A stretch of DNA of 52,200 nucleotides from JABMRP01 sp964444795 (GTDB lineage: Bacteria > Planctomycetota > Planctomycetia > Pirellulales > Thermoguttaceae), in the NCBI GenBank assembly GCA_964444795.1, contig CAYUIQ010000025.1, positions 1-52,200 on the forward strand, given 5' to 3'. Below are positions 25,278 through 34,322 of the stretch, piece by piece (position 1 is the first letter of the stretch; each line of letters begins with the position of its first letter). Made by a program: the position numbers and the translations under genes. Under the pieces are notes generated by a model. The model saw nothing but the letters and a program-made list of their open reading frames with translations. It was not told where the DNA came from and searched no databases.

Positions 25278-26096
25278 ATGCGATCGATTGCCATCATGAA
25301 CCAGAAGGGCGGCGTGGGAAAAACGACCTCGGCGGTCAACGTCTGCGCCGCGCTGGCCGACACGGGCCAGCGAGTGTGCCTGATCGACCTCGACCCCCAG
25401 GCACATGCCTCGTTGCACTTCGGCCTCGAACCGCATCTCGAGCAGACCTCGATCTACGACGTACTGGTCGACAATGTCCCGCTAGCCGAGGCCCGGCGCC
25501 AGGTGGCCGAGAACCTCTGGGTGGTCGGCTCCCACTTGGATCTGGCGGCCGCCGAAGTCGAGCTAGCCGGCGTGGTCGGCCGCGAGGTGATCCTCCAGGA
25601 CAAGCTGGCCGAGGACCGGCAGTCGGCCAATGCCGCCGAGTTCGACTATCTGTTCATCGATTGCCCCCCGTCGCTGGGGATCCTCACGATCAACGCCCTG
25701 GCCGCGGTCGAGGAGGTCTTCATCCCCCTGCAGCCGCACTTCCTCGCCCTGCACGGACTGAGCAAGCTGTTGCAGACGGTCGAGTTGGTTGCCCGACGGC
25801 TGAACAACCGGCTGCAACTCAGCGGCATTATTCTCTGTATGTTCGACTCCAACACGCGGTTGGCCGCCGAAGTGAGCGAGGACGTCGACGAGTTCTTCCG
25901 CAACGCGCGAACCGAGAAGACCTGTTGGGGGCAAGCGCAGACGTTTCAAACACGCATCCGCCGCAACGTCCGTCTGGCCGAGGCGCCCAGTTTTGGGCAG
26001 TCGATTTTCCAGTACGCGCCCCGTTCCCACGGCGCCGAGGACTACCGCCGTCTGGCCGACGAAATCCTCGGCGTGCCGGCCGACGCCGGATCGTAG
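25278..26096 (+). CDS. ParA/Soj-family ATPase (orphan)
   Basis: 272 residues. Deviant Walker A KGGVGKTT at residues 10-17, Walker A' LIDLDPQAHAS, Walker B YLFIDCPPSLG, and the family end with IRRNVRLAEAPSFGQSIF. These dimeric, DNA- or membrane-binding ATPases position chromosomes, plasmids or protein complexes. No ParB or parS site is visible nearby, so it is more likely an orphan used for positioning some cargo, or a partner at a distance. AAGGAGGTG gives a strong ribosome-binding site. TATAAT at 25203-25208 is a candidate -10 without a good -35. Confidence 0.93.
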   Translation: MRSIAIMNQKGGVGKTTSAVNVCAALADTGQRVCLIDLDPQAHASLHFGLEPHLEQTSIYDVLVDNVPLAEARRQVAENLWVVGSHLDLAAAEVELAGVVGREVILQDKLAEDRQSANAAEFDYLFIDCPPSLGILTINALAAVEEVFIPLQPHFLALHGLSKLLQTVELVARRLNNRLQLSGIILCMFDSNTRLAAEVSEDVDEFFRNARTEKTCWGQAQTFQTRIRRNVRLAEAPSFGQSIFQYAPRSHGAEDYRRLADEILGVPADAGS

Positions 26097-26108
26097 CAAC
26101 CACGGCCC

Positions 26109-28301
26109 TCAGCGCCGCTTCGGCGGCGTCATGTCGCGGTGGATCATCTCGAACATGTGCGTGCCGGGAGGTAGAACCAGCGACGGCTTGAACTCCAGGG
26201 TCACCGTGCATGAGCCGGCCTTGGTGGTCGTTGGGAAGGTCCACCCTCGGAGAATCTTCTGAAAGTCCGCCCGTGCCTTCTGATGCGGATCCGCGGGCTT
26301 GGGAGGAGTGTCGCCGTTTTCGGGCGGCTTGATTTCCTTGGGCTTGCGTAGCATCTCGGGCTTGCGGACTTCATACCGAGACACCTTGCCCCCGTCGGTC
26401 AATTCGAGGTAGACCGTCACCGTCTTGCCGATCAGGTTGTGTCGGACCGCGAAGTTCAACGCCGGATGTTGATAGTTCTCATCGATTCGCTCCTGGACTT
26501 GCGCGGCTTCGACCGGCGTGAGGGCGCGAATCTCGGGCATCGGAATCGGTTCCAGGGGGACTTTCGGCGGCTCGAACGGGAACGGAGCCATCTCGCACAT
26601 GTGCGTGTTCGGACCGGGCGGATCGGCTGGCTGGAGGATATCGGCCAGCGGCGGGGTATCGGCCATTGCGTCGCAACCGACCACGGTGACCACCAAGGCC
26701 GCGGCCACCGACGCGGCGGCCGAGAAGAGCGCGCCCCGAGCGGGGGTCGCTTCCTCGGCTTCGGCACGAATTGCGGCCAGGAGTCTCCGCGATCGATCGG
26801 CCATCTCGGCATCGAACGCCGCGCGATGCCGGCAGAGTTCGCCGGTAAACCGTGCCGCCGAAAGGGCGACGGGTACGGTCGGGCGGTCGACAAAACGGCA
26901 GATTTGCTCCAGCAGCGCCGCGCTGTCGGCGTTGAGTTGGCCGATCAGACGCTTCACCCGTTTCCTCAACCCGCCGCCTGCCCGCCGCGGATGGAAATGG
27001 GCCAGCAGATGGTAGTAGTAATCCAGCTTCATCGCCTGATGGTTCATGCCGTCGGTGGCAAAATTTCGCGCCGTGAACACCTCGCGGAAGATCTCGTAGG
27101 CCAGTTGCACCCGGGCGTCGGCGATCTGGTAGGTATGTCCCCAGTAGTCGCCTTCCAGCCGGCTCTGGTCGCGGAGTTGCCGGTGGATGTCGGTTCCCGC
27201 ATACACCTCGACGCGGCAGAAATTCAACGGAAACTCGGCCTGCCGCCGCATGAAGTCGATATTGTCGTGCAGGTCGCCGAGCGTGGTTTCGGGATCGAAG
27301 ATCAGCAGATTGAAGGCCGCGTGCACCCCCGCCTGCTTGAGGATGTCGAGTGCCTCGTGGTTTTGCGGACGGCGGATCCCGCGTCCCAAAGTCTCCAGCC
27401 CGGCGACGGCATTGGTCTCGACGCCGAGGAAGACTCGAAACAGGCCGATTTCCCGGAGCAACGAGACGACGTCCGGATCGATACTATCGGGCCGGGCTTT
27501 GATTTGCAGCCCCACGCGTCCGATGCCGGCGTCCTCCATCGCGTTTTTCCACTGGGTCAAGCGATCGAGGTTGCCTTGGTGGGAGGGCAGGAAGAAGTTG
27601 TCGTCGTGAAAATTGAAAATCCGCACGCCCCGCTCGTGGTAGAGTTCGGCCATCTCGCGGACCACGCACGACACGCGGCGCTGGCGAAATCGCCGGCCCG
27701 GGTTCTGTCGATGCCAGGCGTTGATCGAGCAGAAGCGGCAGTTGCCGTAGCATCCCCGACCGGCCAGCATGTTGGCGATGGGCATTCCCAGGTACTCGTG
27801 AAAAACCTCGGGGCGCGTGGGCGGCGCCCGGAGGTCGAGGTCGTCGGGCGCCGCCCGCGACGGCGTGGTGGTGATCTGGCCGTCGCTCCCTCGGAAGGTG
27901 AGTCCCGTCACTTCCTTCGACCCGTCGAGCCCGGCGACCAACTCGACGATCGTCTCCTCGCCTTCGCCGTGGATGATCGAGTCCAGCGAGGGACAATCCT
28001 CCAAAAGCTGCCGGGCGTTGAACGCGGCAAAATGCCCGCCGCACGTGATATGGGCGGTCGAATCGGCCTGGCGCACCTGCCGGGCCAAGGCGGCAAACTC
28101 TCGTGCCCTGGCCGTGAAGACCATCGACAACCCGATCACGTCCGGCGCGTCGTCGGCAATTTCCACTGCCAGGGTGGGGATCTGTTCGGCGGCGTGAAAA
28201 TCGAATATCCGGACCTCGTGGCCGGCTTCCACCAGCGCGGCGTCGAGGTAACGCAGCGCCAAGTTTTCTTCCAACTCCGGTCCTACCAAGGCAATTCGCA
28301 T
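26109..28301 (-). CDS. B12-binding radical SAM protein with membrane segment and TonB-C-like extension
   Basis: 730 residues from the ATG at 28299-28301, preceded by GAGGAG. Residues 1-130 are a cobalamin-binding-type Rossmann domain (MRIALVGPELEENLALRYL, VIGLSMVF, ITCGGHFAAF). The radical SAM core follows with the cluster motif CYGNCRFC (Cys184, 188, 191). After about residue 400 comes a helical part, then a hydrophobic segment near 524-543 (AAASVAAALVVTVVGC), a Pro-rich linker and a domain (about 595-705) resembling TonB C-terminal domains: GKTVTVYLELTDGGKVSRYEV then GWTFP and CTVTLEFKP. PNTHMCEM and PGTHMFEM repeat before and after it. The reaction is unknown. The fusion is unusual; an intact frame argues against misassembly. 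Confidence 0.85.
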   Translation of the reverse strand: MRIALVGPELEENLALRYLDAALVEAGHEVRIFDFHAAEQIPTLAVEIADDAPDVIGLSMVFTARAREFAALARQVRQADSTAHITCGGHFAAFNARQLLEDCPSLDSIIHGEGEETIVELVAGLDGSKEVTGLTFRGSDGQITTTPSRAAPDDLDLRAPPTRPEVFHEYLGMPIANMLAGRGCYGNCRFCSINAWHRQNPGRRFRQRRVSCVVREMAELYHERGVRIFNFHDDNFFLPSHQGNLDRLTQWKNAMEDAGIGRVGLQIKARPDSIDPDVVSLLREIGLFRVFLGVETNAVAGLETLGRGIRRPQNHEALDILKQAGVHAAFNLLIFDPETTLGDLHDNIDFMRRQAEFPLNFCRVEVYAGTDIHRQLRDQSRLEGDYWGHTYQIADARVQLAYEIFREVFTARNFATDGMNHQAMKLDYYYHLLAHFHPRRAGGGLRKRVKRLIGQLNADSAALLEQICRFVDRPTVPVALSAARFTGELCRHRAAFDAEMADRSRRLLAAIRAEAEEATPARGALFSAAASVAAALVVTVVGCDAMADTPPLADILQPADPPGPNTHMCEMAPFPFEPPKVPLEPIPMPEIRALTPVEAAQVQERIDENYQHPALNFAVRHNLIGKTVTVYLELTDGGKVSRYEVRKPEMLRKPKEIKPPENGDTPPKPADPHQKARADFQKILRGWTFPTTTKAGSCTVTLEFKPSLVLPPGTHMFEMIHRDMTPPKRR

Positions 28302-28678
28302 GGCGGGGCTCCTCGTTTGGCTTGCGGGACTCAGCCGCTCGGATCGCGGCAAGGGGAGGCGTGGCGCGGGGCCGCCGATCGGGTATTCCTACATGGCGAC
28401 CCCGAGGTAATTCGCCAGTCGGGTAGGTTTCTTCAATAGAATTTTGACGCAACCGAGCGACCGGACGTTCACGGTTTGCTGTCGATTTCCAAGAAACACA
28501 TGGGATTGAGCGTGGATCCCGCGACCGGCTGAGTTATTGTGGGAAGCTTGGGCACTGTAGGGCGTGCAGCAAATTCCCGGCGAATCCCACCTTGACATCA
28601 ATACCCAATCTGCGTATCTTCCCACCCCTCCGACCTACTTGTCCAAATAGCGTTTTCCGAATCGTGGCAGGTGACGGC
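28302..28678. other. Divergent intergenic region
   Basis: 377 bases between the radical SAM gene and the outer-membrane barrel gene. It contains the barrel promoter at 28592-28620. No gene or strong repeat was seen in the rest. Confidence 0.55.
28592..28620 (+). promoter_or_regulatory. Promoter of the outer-membrane barrel gene
   Basis: TTGACA (28592-28597), 17 nt, TATCTT (28615-28620). Transcription would start near 28627, leaving about 50 nt before the ATG at 28679. This rules out translation starts upstream of about 28630. Confidence 0.65.
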
Positions 28679-29656
28679 ATGACCTCGGTTCCCCGTTTCG
28701 TACATCCCCCCGGCAGGATGCGGTTTTCGGTGCTGCGTATCGCGTCGATACTGGTAGCGATGCCGCTGGCGGCAACGTGGTTCGTATCGCCGGCCCCTGC
28801 CCAGGGTATCCTCGGCGGGATTCGCGCGGATGTCCGTACTCCGTCGCCGAGCGAAGACGACGACAATGATGACCATCGCCGCGGTGACGGACACGGTCAC
28901 TCGGATTATCACGGCGACTGCCATGACGGCTCGGAAGAGAGCCTCTCGTCCTTACTTGCCAGGTGGACACTGACTTCGCCGTTCTGGCTTCCCGCTCATC
29001 TGATGCAAGACGATTACGACCGCGAAGCCTTGTTTCCGCGTTTCCCCTACGACAACGTTCCCGGCTACATGGTGGTCCACTCTTGGCCCGGCAACCCGGC
29101 AATACAGCCGGGCCCGCTCGGCCCCGGCTCGGACCTCCCGATGACCGCGACACTCGGCCGGTTGAAAAGCTGGTCGGGACGATTCCGGCTGGAATACGCC
29201 GACGATTTCGACGCCGTCGGTCGTTTCGGCGGACACATGCTGCTGGAGACCACCTCGCGGTTCGGGCTGGACGGGTCGCTCGACTACCTTGAGGAAACGC
29301 TGCCCGGTGGCCGCAACGACTATCTCTCGTTGGGCGATCTGAACGTCGTCTTTCGTTTTGCCCAGTGCGAGCACGCGCAGATGCGCACCGGGATCGGGCT
29401 CAACTGGCTCGACGACACGGTCGAAACGAACTACGGCTTCAACTTCACCTACGGTGCCTATTTCTTCCCGGCCCGGCCGTGGATCCTCTCGGCCGATCTC
29501 GACTGGGGCACGATCGACCACACCAGCCTGTTCCGGTTCCGCACGACCGCCGGCCTGATCGTCAACCGGCTGGAGACCTACGTCGGCTACGAGTACCTCG
29601 ACATTGGCCAAACTCAGGTCAACTCGCTAATCGCCGGTGTCCGCGTCTGGTTCTGA
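28679..29656 (+). CDS. Outer-membrane beta-barrel protein, hypothetical
   Basis: 325 residues from the ATG at 28679 (AGGTGA upstream); an ATG at 28718 would give the tidier signal peptide MRFSVLRIASILVAMPLAA and is an alternative. After the leader comes an Asp/His/Gly-rich acidic stretch (DDDNDDHRRGDGHGHSDYHG), which might bind metal. From about 150 on, amphipathic strands alternate (GRFRLEYADDFDAVGRF, LGDLNVVFRFAQ, YGFNFTYGAYFF) and the protein ends GVRVWF, a terminal Phe typical of barrels inserted by BamA. No named family recognised. The promoter is visible at 28592-28620. Confidence 0.78.
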   Translation: MTSVPRFVHPPGRMRFSVLRIASILVAMPLAATWFVSPAPAQGILGGIRADVRTPSPSEDDDNDDHRRGDGHGHSDYHGDCHDGSEESLSSLLARWTLTSPFWLPAHLMQDDYDREALFPRFPYDNVPGYMVVHSWPGNPAIQPGPLGPGSDLPMTATLGRLKSWSGRFRLEYADDFDAVGRFGGHMLLETTSRFGLDGSLDYLEETLPGGRNDYLSLGDLNVVFRFAQCEHAQMRTGIGLNWLDDTVETNYGFNFTYGAYFFPARPWILSADLDWGTIDHTSLFRFRTTAGLIVNRLETYVGYEYLDIGQTQVNSLIAGVRVWF

Positions 29657-29777
29657 CGCTCGCTTCTCACGAGACCTCGTTCCCGCGCGAAGCGCCGGAA
29701 CGGGAGAAGGTTGCATCGCGGCGCCGGCCAGGGGAGAATGCACGGCAACACCGTACACGACCCATGAGGCGACCCCC

Positions 29778-31514
29778 ATGCCCAGAACCACTACCATAGC
29801 ATGTCTGTGCTTCGCGATGCTTGCCACTGCGAGCCGCACCGCCGGCGAAGATCTGCGCAATATCGACACCGGACGGCGGATTCCCGACCAGGGCTACTGC
29901 GACCAGCCGTACGTCGTGGTCACCGGCGACGGCCATTGGCTCTGCACGCTGACCACCGGCCCCGGCCATGAAGGCCAGGGCGGGCAACACGTCGTCTCGA
30001 CGATCAGTTCCGATCGAGGTAAAACCTGGTCGCCGCTGGTCGATATCGAGCCGACCGACGGTCCCGAGGCGTCCTGGGTCGTGCCGCTGGTCACGCCGGG
30101 AGGCCGCGTGTACGCCTTCTATACGTACAACGGCGACAAGGTGTACCAACTGCCCGGCGAGGAGAAGAAGATCCGGGCTGACGTCCACGGCTGGTACGCG
30201 ATGAAATACTCCGACGATCACGGAAAGACATGGTCCGCCCAGCGATACCGCATTCCCATGCGCGCGACAGAATGCGATCGAACGAACGACTGGCAGGGCC
30301 GCGTCCAGATGTTTTGGGGGATCGACAAACCCAAGGTCGACGACGGCGCGGTCTATTTCGCCTTCACCAAGCTCGGCCGATACTTCCTCGCCGAAGGTGA
30401 AGGGTGGCTCTATCGGTCCGACAACCTGTTGACCGAGCCACACGTCGACCGGATCCGCTGGCAACTGCTGCCCGACGGCGAGCGAGGCATCCGCGCGCCG
30501 GAGTTCGGCTCCGTGCAGGAAGAACACAACTTGGTACCACTGGGCGATGGTCGCCTGTTCTGCGTGTATCGCACCACGATGGGCTATCCGTGCCACGTTT
30601 ATAGCAGCGACGGCGGCCGAACCTGGACCAAGCCCGAGCCGATGACGTACACGCCGGGAGGGCAAACCGTTAAACAGAATCGGGCCTGTCCCAAGTTGTG
30701 GCGATGCGCCAATGGGAAGTTTCTCTTCTGGTATCATCTTCACGACGGGCGTTCGTACAGCGATCGCAACCCCGCGTGGATCACCGGCGGAACGGTTGTC
30801 GACGGGAAAATCCACTGGTCGCAGGCGGAGATTCTCCTCTACCACGACGACCCCAAAACGCGAATGAGCTATCCCGACCTGATCGAACAGGACGGGCGTT
30901 ACTTCGTCACCGAGACGCAGAAGACCGTCGCCCGGGTCCATGAGATCGACAAGACGTTGCTGGAAGGGCTTTGGAGCCAGGGCACAGTGAAGACGGTCGC
31001 CCGAAAAGGGCTGCTGCTGGAAGCGACCGCCGGCAAGACGCAACTGCCCGGCACGCTCGACGTGGCCCAATGCGGCGGTCTATCGTTGGACCTTTGGCTC
31101 TCACTGGGGGATCTCTCGGCCGGACAAAGCCTGATCGACACGCGCAAGGCCGACGGCCGGGGGATCGCGCTGACGACGACCGACCGGGGCACGCTCGAAA
31201 TCAGACTCTCCGACGGCACGACCCAGGCCACGTGGGATTGTGATCCGGGAAGGTTGAAACCGGGGAAGCGGCATCACGTCGTGGCAACGATGGACGCGGG
31301 CCCGAGGATCATCACGTTTGTGATCGACGGTCGATTATGTGACGGCGGCACGTCGCGGCGGTTTGGATGGGGACGCTTCCGGGGCGCGTTGGGCGACGTC
31401 GGCGGATCGGGCGAAGTGCGCGTTGCGCCGGCCGTCGAAAGCCTCCGTCTCTACCGCCGCTACCTGCGAACCTCCGAAGCCGTAGGGAATTTCCACGCCG
31501 AGAAAGATGCGTAG
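29778..31514 (+). CDS. Secreted sialidase/BNR-repeat protein with LamG-like domain
   Basis: 578 residues from the ATG at 29778 (GAGG nine bases upstream). Signal peptide 1-22. A six-bladed-propeller type exo-sialidase domain spans about 25-410, with three Asp-box motifs SSDRGKTW, SDDHGKTW and SSDGGRTW. RIPDQ near residue 33 may be the RIP motif carrying a substrate-binding Arg. Residues about 420-570 form a concanavalin/LamG-like domain (LSLDLWLSLGDLSAGQSLIDT, GKRHHVVATMDAG). It probably cleaves sialic acid or related residues from glycans outside the cell; many planctomycete relatives act on other sugars, so substrate is uncertain. Confidence 0.85.
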   Translation: MPRTTTIACLCFAMLATASRTAGEDLRNIDTGRRIPDQGYCDQPYVVVTGDGHWLCTLTTGPGHEGQGGQHVVSTISSDRGKTWSPLVDIEPTDGPEASWVVPLVTPGGRVYAFYTYNGDKVYQLPGEEKKIRADVHGWYAMKYSDDHGKTWSAQRYRIPMRATECDRTNDWQGRVQMFWGIDKPKVDDGAVYFAFTKLGRYFLAEGEGWLYRSDNLLTEPHVDRIRWQLLPDGERGIRAPEFGSVQEEHNLVPLGDGRLFCVYRTTMGYPCHVYSSDGGRTWTKPEPMTYTPGGQTVKQNRACPKLWRCANGKFLFWYHLHDGRSYSDRNPAWITGGTVVDGKIHWSQAEILLYHDDPKTRMSYPDLIEQDGRYFVTETQKTVARVHEIDKTLLEGLWSQGTVKTVARKGLLLEATAGKTQLPGTLDVAQCGGLSLDLWLSLGDLSAGQSLIDTRKADGRGIALTTTDRGTLEIRLSDGTTQATWDCDPGRLKPGKRHHVVATMDAGPRIITFVIDGRLCDGGTSRRFGWGRFRGALGDVGGSGEVRVAPAVESLRLYRRYLRTSEAVGNFHAEKDA

Positions 31515-31534
31515 TCGGTGTCTGAACACCCCTG

Positions 31535-31556
31535 CGATGGCGCTGCGAGGCCATCG
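31535..31556. repeat. Decayed half copy of the family 1 repeat, terminator-like
   Basis: CGATGGCGCTGCGAGGCCATCG differs at three positions in 22 from the inner arm of the repeat at 12144. It forms a 7-bp hairpin (CGATGGC/GCCATCG) in the 66-base gap between two convergent genes, where it may serve as a terminator. Confidence 0.6.
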
Positions 31557-31580
31557 AGAAACCGCGTTCTCCTCGGGCTG

Positions 31581-32462
31581 CTACGGCAGTTCCCGGATTC
31601 GCGAAACCAACGCCTCGTGCGAAGCCGCCTCGTCCGCCGGCACCGTGAGATAACATGCCGGGCGATTACAGCAGTCGAGAATGATCTGGATCCGGTTGGG
31701 TACCTTGAACCCGTGCCCCGGGCAGGGTTCGTGCCCGTTGACGATCACTTGTGCTCCGACGACTTCGGCAAAGGCCTCGGCGTTTGATTGCCGGTAATCG
31801 CGTCCCCAGAGCAGCCTAAAGACACTACCTCCGGAGTCCATCTCCCCGGCTTCCAACGGGCGCTCGAAGACGCTCGCGTCGAAGCCTCTCGTGTCGACGA
31901 ACTCGGGAATGCTGTGGCACGCCAGGACCCCGGGAGCCGGCCACACGGCCAGCGGGCAGGAGAGAAAAAACTCGGCGTATGCGGCGCTGATTCGCTCGGC
32001 CGCCGCGCCGTACCGATATCGCAGACCGAGCCGAAACGCGAGGTTCAACAGTTGGCGGTTCTTCTGGATCGGATAGTCGGTCAGCTCGGCCAATTCATGG
32101 TTGCCCAGAATGAAATGCACCCGATTGGGAAAGCGGAGTATCAGTCCGGCCACGTCTTCGAGCAACGTGTGCGACATGCATCCCTCTTGATCCGGATAGC
32201 AATCGCCGCCATGGCAGACCTCTTGCAGGACGAAATGTCGGCCGGGGTGGTGATCCAGATCGGCAAGCTCGACCAGGGCCTCGAAGTTGGCTCGGTGCCC
32301 GTGAAGGTCGCCGGCGATCAGGGTCTCTTCGGCAGGGGCCGGGGACAAATCGCCGACGAGATGGACGCTGGCACCCACCCTTCCGGGGGTGGCTTGATTG
32401 GCGACGGCCGCTCGGCGCAGGGAATCGATGATCGACTCGATGTCGTTTGCGGAGGCTGACAT
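31581..32462 (-). CDS. Calcineurin-like metallophosphoesterase
   Basis: 293 residues from the ATG at 32460-32462. The dinuclear-metal motifs are in order: LIAGDLHGHRANFEAL (Asp and His), HGGDCYPD (in place of the usual GDxVDRG), ILGNHE, then His residues in LACHSIPEF and VNGHEPCPGHGF. Such enzymes hydrolyse phosphomonoesters or diesters; the substrate is unknown, though the layout resembles Ser/Thr phosphatase-like (PPP-type) bacterial members. No signal peptide, hence cytoplasmic. No strong SD. Convergent with the sialidase gene and divergent from a lipoprotein gene. Confidence 0.85.
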   Translation of the reverse strand: MSASANDIESIIDSLRRAAVANQATPGRVGASVHLVGDLSPAPAEETLIAGDLHGHRANFEALVELADLDHHPGRHFVLQEVCHGGDCYPDQEGCMSHTLLEDVAGLILRFPNRVHFILGNHELAELTDYPIQKNRQLLNLAFRLGLRYRYGAAAERISAAYAEFFLSCPLAVWPAPGVLACHSIPEFVDTRGFDASVFERPLEAGEMDSGGSVFRLLWGRDYRQSNAEAFAEVVGAQVIVNGHEPCPGHGFKVPNRIQIILDCCNRPACYLTVPADEAASHEALVSRIRELP

Positions 32463-32697
32463 ACCGCGGACGGTAACAGTTTTTCCCCCATGTGTCCAGC
32501 GCGGCGGGGGGTGAGACGCAACCGATTTCCACCAGACAGGGGGTGCGCCGGTCCTACCAGAGACGGCAATTCTGTCGATTTTCTGGACTGCGTCGATTAC
32601 CAGGACCGATGTCATTCATGTGTCGCCGTTCGTTGCCGATCCCGTTTTGCGCACAACGCGACACCACCCCGCACAAGTAGAAAGGAATCACCAAGTG

Positions 32698-33054
32698 ATG
32701 AGGCAGGCCCTATTTCTCATCGCCGTGTCGGCTGCGATCCTCGGTCTGACGACCGGATGTGCCAGCGACAAGATGCAATGTACCACGTGTGGCACGGGAA
32801 GCTGCGACCTCAATCAAAGCGAGTGCAAGACGTGTAAGACCGGTGCAATGGATCGCCGTGTCGGCGACGGTCGCCCGTTGCTGCGCCGCGATCGTCAGGG
32901 ACGGTTTTGCCCGCCGGGCAGACCCTGCGACATGGGCGGTCCGCAGCAGCCGTCCGGTCCGCCGTCCGGGGCGATTACCTACCCGTACTACACGCTCAAA
33001 GGCCCGCGCGACTTCCTCTCCAGCAGCAATAACACCCGACCTGTCGGACCGTAG
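32698..33054 (+). CDS. Cys-rich putative lipoprotein
   Basis: 118 residues. Type II signal peptide with the lipobox LTTGC (Cys21), so it is likely lipid-anchored. The next 30 residues carry six more Cys in CxxC spacing (QCTTCGTGSC, ECKTCKTG), which could bind metal or form disulfides. The remainder is Arg/Pro/Gly-rich and disordered. AAAGGAATCAC upstream serves as SD. No known family recognised. Confidence 0.75.
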   Translation: MRQALFLIAVSAAILGLTTGCASDKMQCTTCGTGSCDLNQSECKTCKTGAMDRRVGDGRPLLRRDRQGRFCPPGRPCDMGGPQQPSGPPSGAITYPYYTLKGPRDFLSSSNNTRPVGP

Positions 33055-33056
33055 CT

Positions 33057-33758
33057 TCATCGCGGTGCGACGGAATCACGGGGATTGGTGAGAGACACCG
33101 CCGGGATGCCCCCGGGCGTCGCGTCCGGCGGTGGTCCTTGCCAATCGGGAAACGGCCCCTCGGGTCGCGTCATGCCAAGGGGACCTATCCGGCGCTCCGC
33201 TTTCCACCGGGCGTACCGCCGGGGCCAGTTGGTCGGGTCCAGCCGATGCGCGAGTTCCGCCTGGCCCGTCCAATGGAACACGGCCTGTAGATTGAGGACT
33301 TGCCGCCAGGTGATCGACACCGCGGGTTGAACTTCGGCCAGGGGGTCGAAGTAGGCGGTGATCGAGTCGATTTCTTCACCCGGTTCCGTGGCCGCTTGCC
33401 AAGACCGGTAATGGGCCCAGCGGGCGAGCATCTCTCGTCGCCAGCCCAACTCCAGCGAAAACGCTTTTCGCAGCGCCTCCGAACTTCGCGGATCGCCCAC
33501 GTAACGCGCCAGATAGTAGTCCAGCGTCTGGTTGCCCCTACCCCACGCACCGGTCAGATCCCGCAGCCTGGCCTCGTATTGCGGCCCGCTCTCCAACGTG
33601 CGAATCATCTCCCGAGCTTCGGCAAACGACTTGGCCTTGCCGATCTGGTGACAAGTCCACGCGGCCTGCAACCGCGGCCAGCGAACGTACGCCCAGATGC
33701 CCAGCGCCAGAAGCCCCAGCAACAAAACGACCGTCAACAATCGCCACCATGCGCGCAT
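33057..33758 (-). CDS. Small membrane-anchored protein, hypothetical
   Basis: 233 residues from the ATG at 33756-33758 (GGTGG upstream); the frame is open to 33824. One N-terminal helix (LLTVVLLLGLLALGIWAYV, residues about 7-26), then a soluble helical domain with several Trp-rich segments (WRREMLARWAHYRSWQAA) and a Pro-rich C-tail. It probably faces the periplasm. No family recognised. It ends two bases from the stop of the convergent lipoprotein gene, with no room for a terminator. Confidence 0.68.
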   Translation of the reverse strand: MRAWWRLLTVVLLLGLLALGIWAYVRWPRLQAAWTCHQIGKAKSFAEAREMIRTLESGPQYEARLRDLTGAWGRGNQTLDYYLARYVGDPRSSEALRKAFSLELGWRREMLARWAHYRSWQAATEPGEEIDSITAYFDPLAEVQPAVSITWRQVLNLQAVFHWTGQAELAHRLDPTNWPRRYARWKAERRIGPLGMTRPEGPFPDWQGPPPDATPGGIPAVSLTNPRDSVAPR

Positions 33759-34322
33759 CGAAGAGTACACCACCTTTACGGGGATCTGAAGAGCGGCAAT
33801 CGACCAAGCGGCAAGATACCGCAATGGGCCGGCTGAGTAAACGTGAATTGCACGGAAGGGTCAGGACTCTTTGATGCCGTAGGTCGCTTGCGATCTTTCT
33901 GCGATTAGTAGTCTTCGCGGGTGGCTCCGATGATCTTCCGGAGCGGACTTGCCATTCCAGCAGACGTTTTCGGAAAATCATCGGGGCCAGCCGCGGCAGC
34001 GGAAACCAAGTACACTTCAGACGGATGATCCCTCAGGCTCGGAATTCTGGCCCTCCGTCGAGCCAGGTACGCACTTGCGGGATGAGCCTGACTCCTTTCC
34101 CTTTCCTTGTTACAAGCTCGTTACGTAGCGGCGGTGGGCTAGAATGTAGGATGGGAAGGCGGGTCTGCGTCTGCCGGTGCCTCCGACGACCCGCTGGCAG
34201 ACGATTTTCCACGATCCGACGGAACTTTTCCACCAGCCCGGGAGTCCAAGCGGCAGGGACACCTCTCGGGGCTATCCGTATGCCCGTTACCCGTCGAGCC
34301 AATCAATCGAAGGAGCAAACCC
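33759..34322. other. Intergenic region with inverted repeat and possible gene remnant
   Basis: 564 bases upstream of the giant TPR gene. It holds an 18-bp inverted repeat (33923-33940 and 33971-33988). On the minus strand a stretch from about 34100 to 33904 reads VRTWLDGGPEFRA, then after a frameshift SLRDHPSEVYLVSAAAAGPD and ends GATREDY before a stop. It may be a decayed gene, but I recognise no family. No consensus promoter for the TPR gene was found. Confidence 0.4.
33923..33988. repeat. Inverted repeat, 18-bp arms
   Basis: GGCTCCGATGATCTTCCG (33923-33940) faces CGGAAAATCATCGGGGCC (33971-33988) across 30 bases, matching at 16 of 18 positions. Could be an operator, a hairpin in a transcript, or a small mobile repeat. 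No second copy was found in the window. Confidence 0.6.

Noticed and set aside
25278..26096. ParABS partition locus
   Set aside because: No ParB gene or parS-like palindrome is adjacent, so only an orphan ParA is supported.
26439..28439. 666-codon open frame antisense to the radical SAM gene
   Set aside because: No domain or SD; the minus strand has the CxxxCxxC cluster motif and a strong ribosome-binding site.
29667..31070. 467-codon open frame antisense to the sialidase
   Set aside because: Shadow; Asp boxes and a signal peptide lie on the plus strand.
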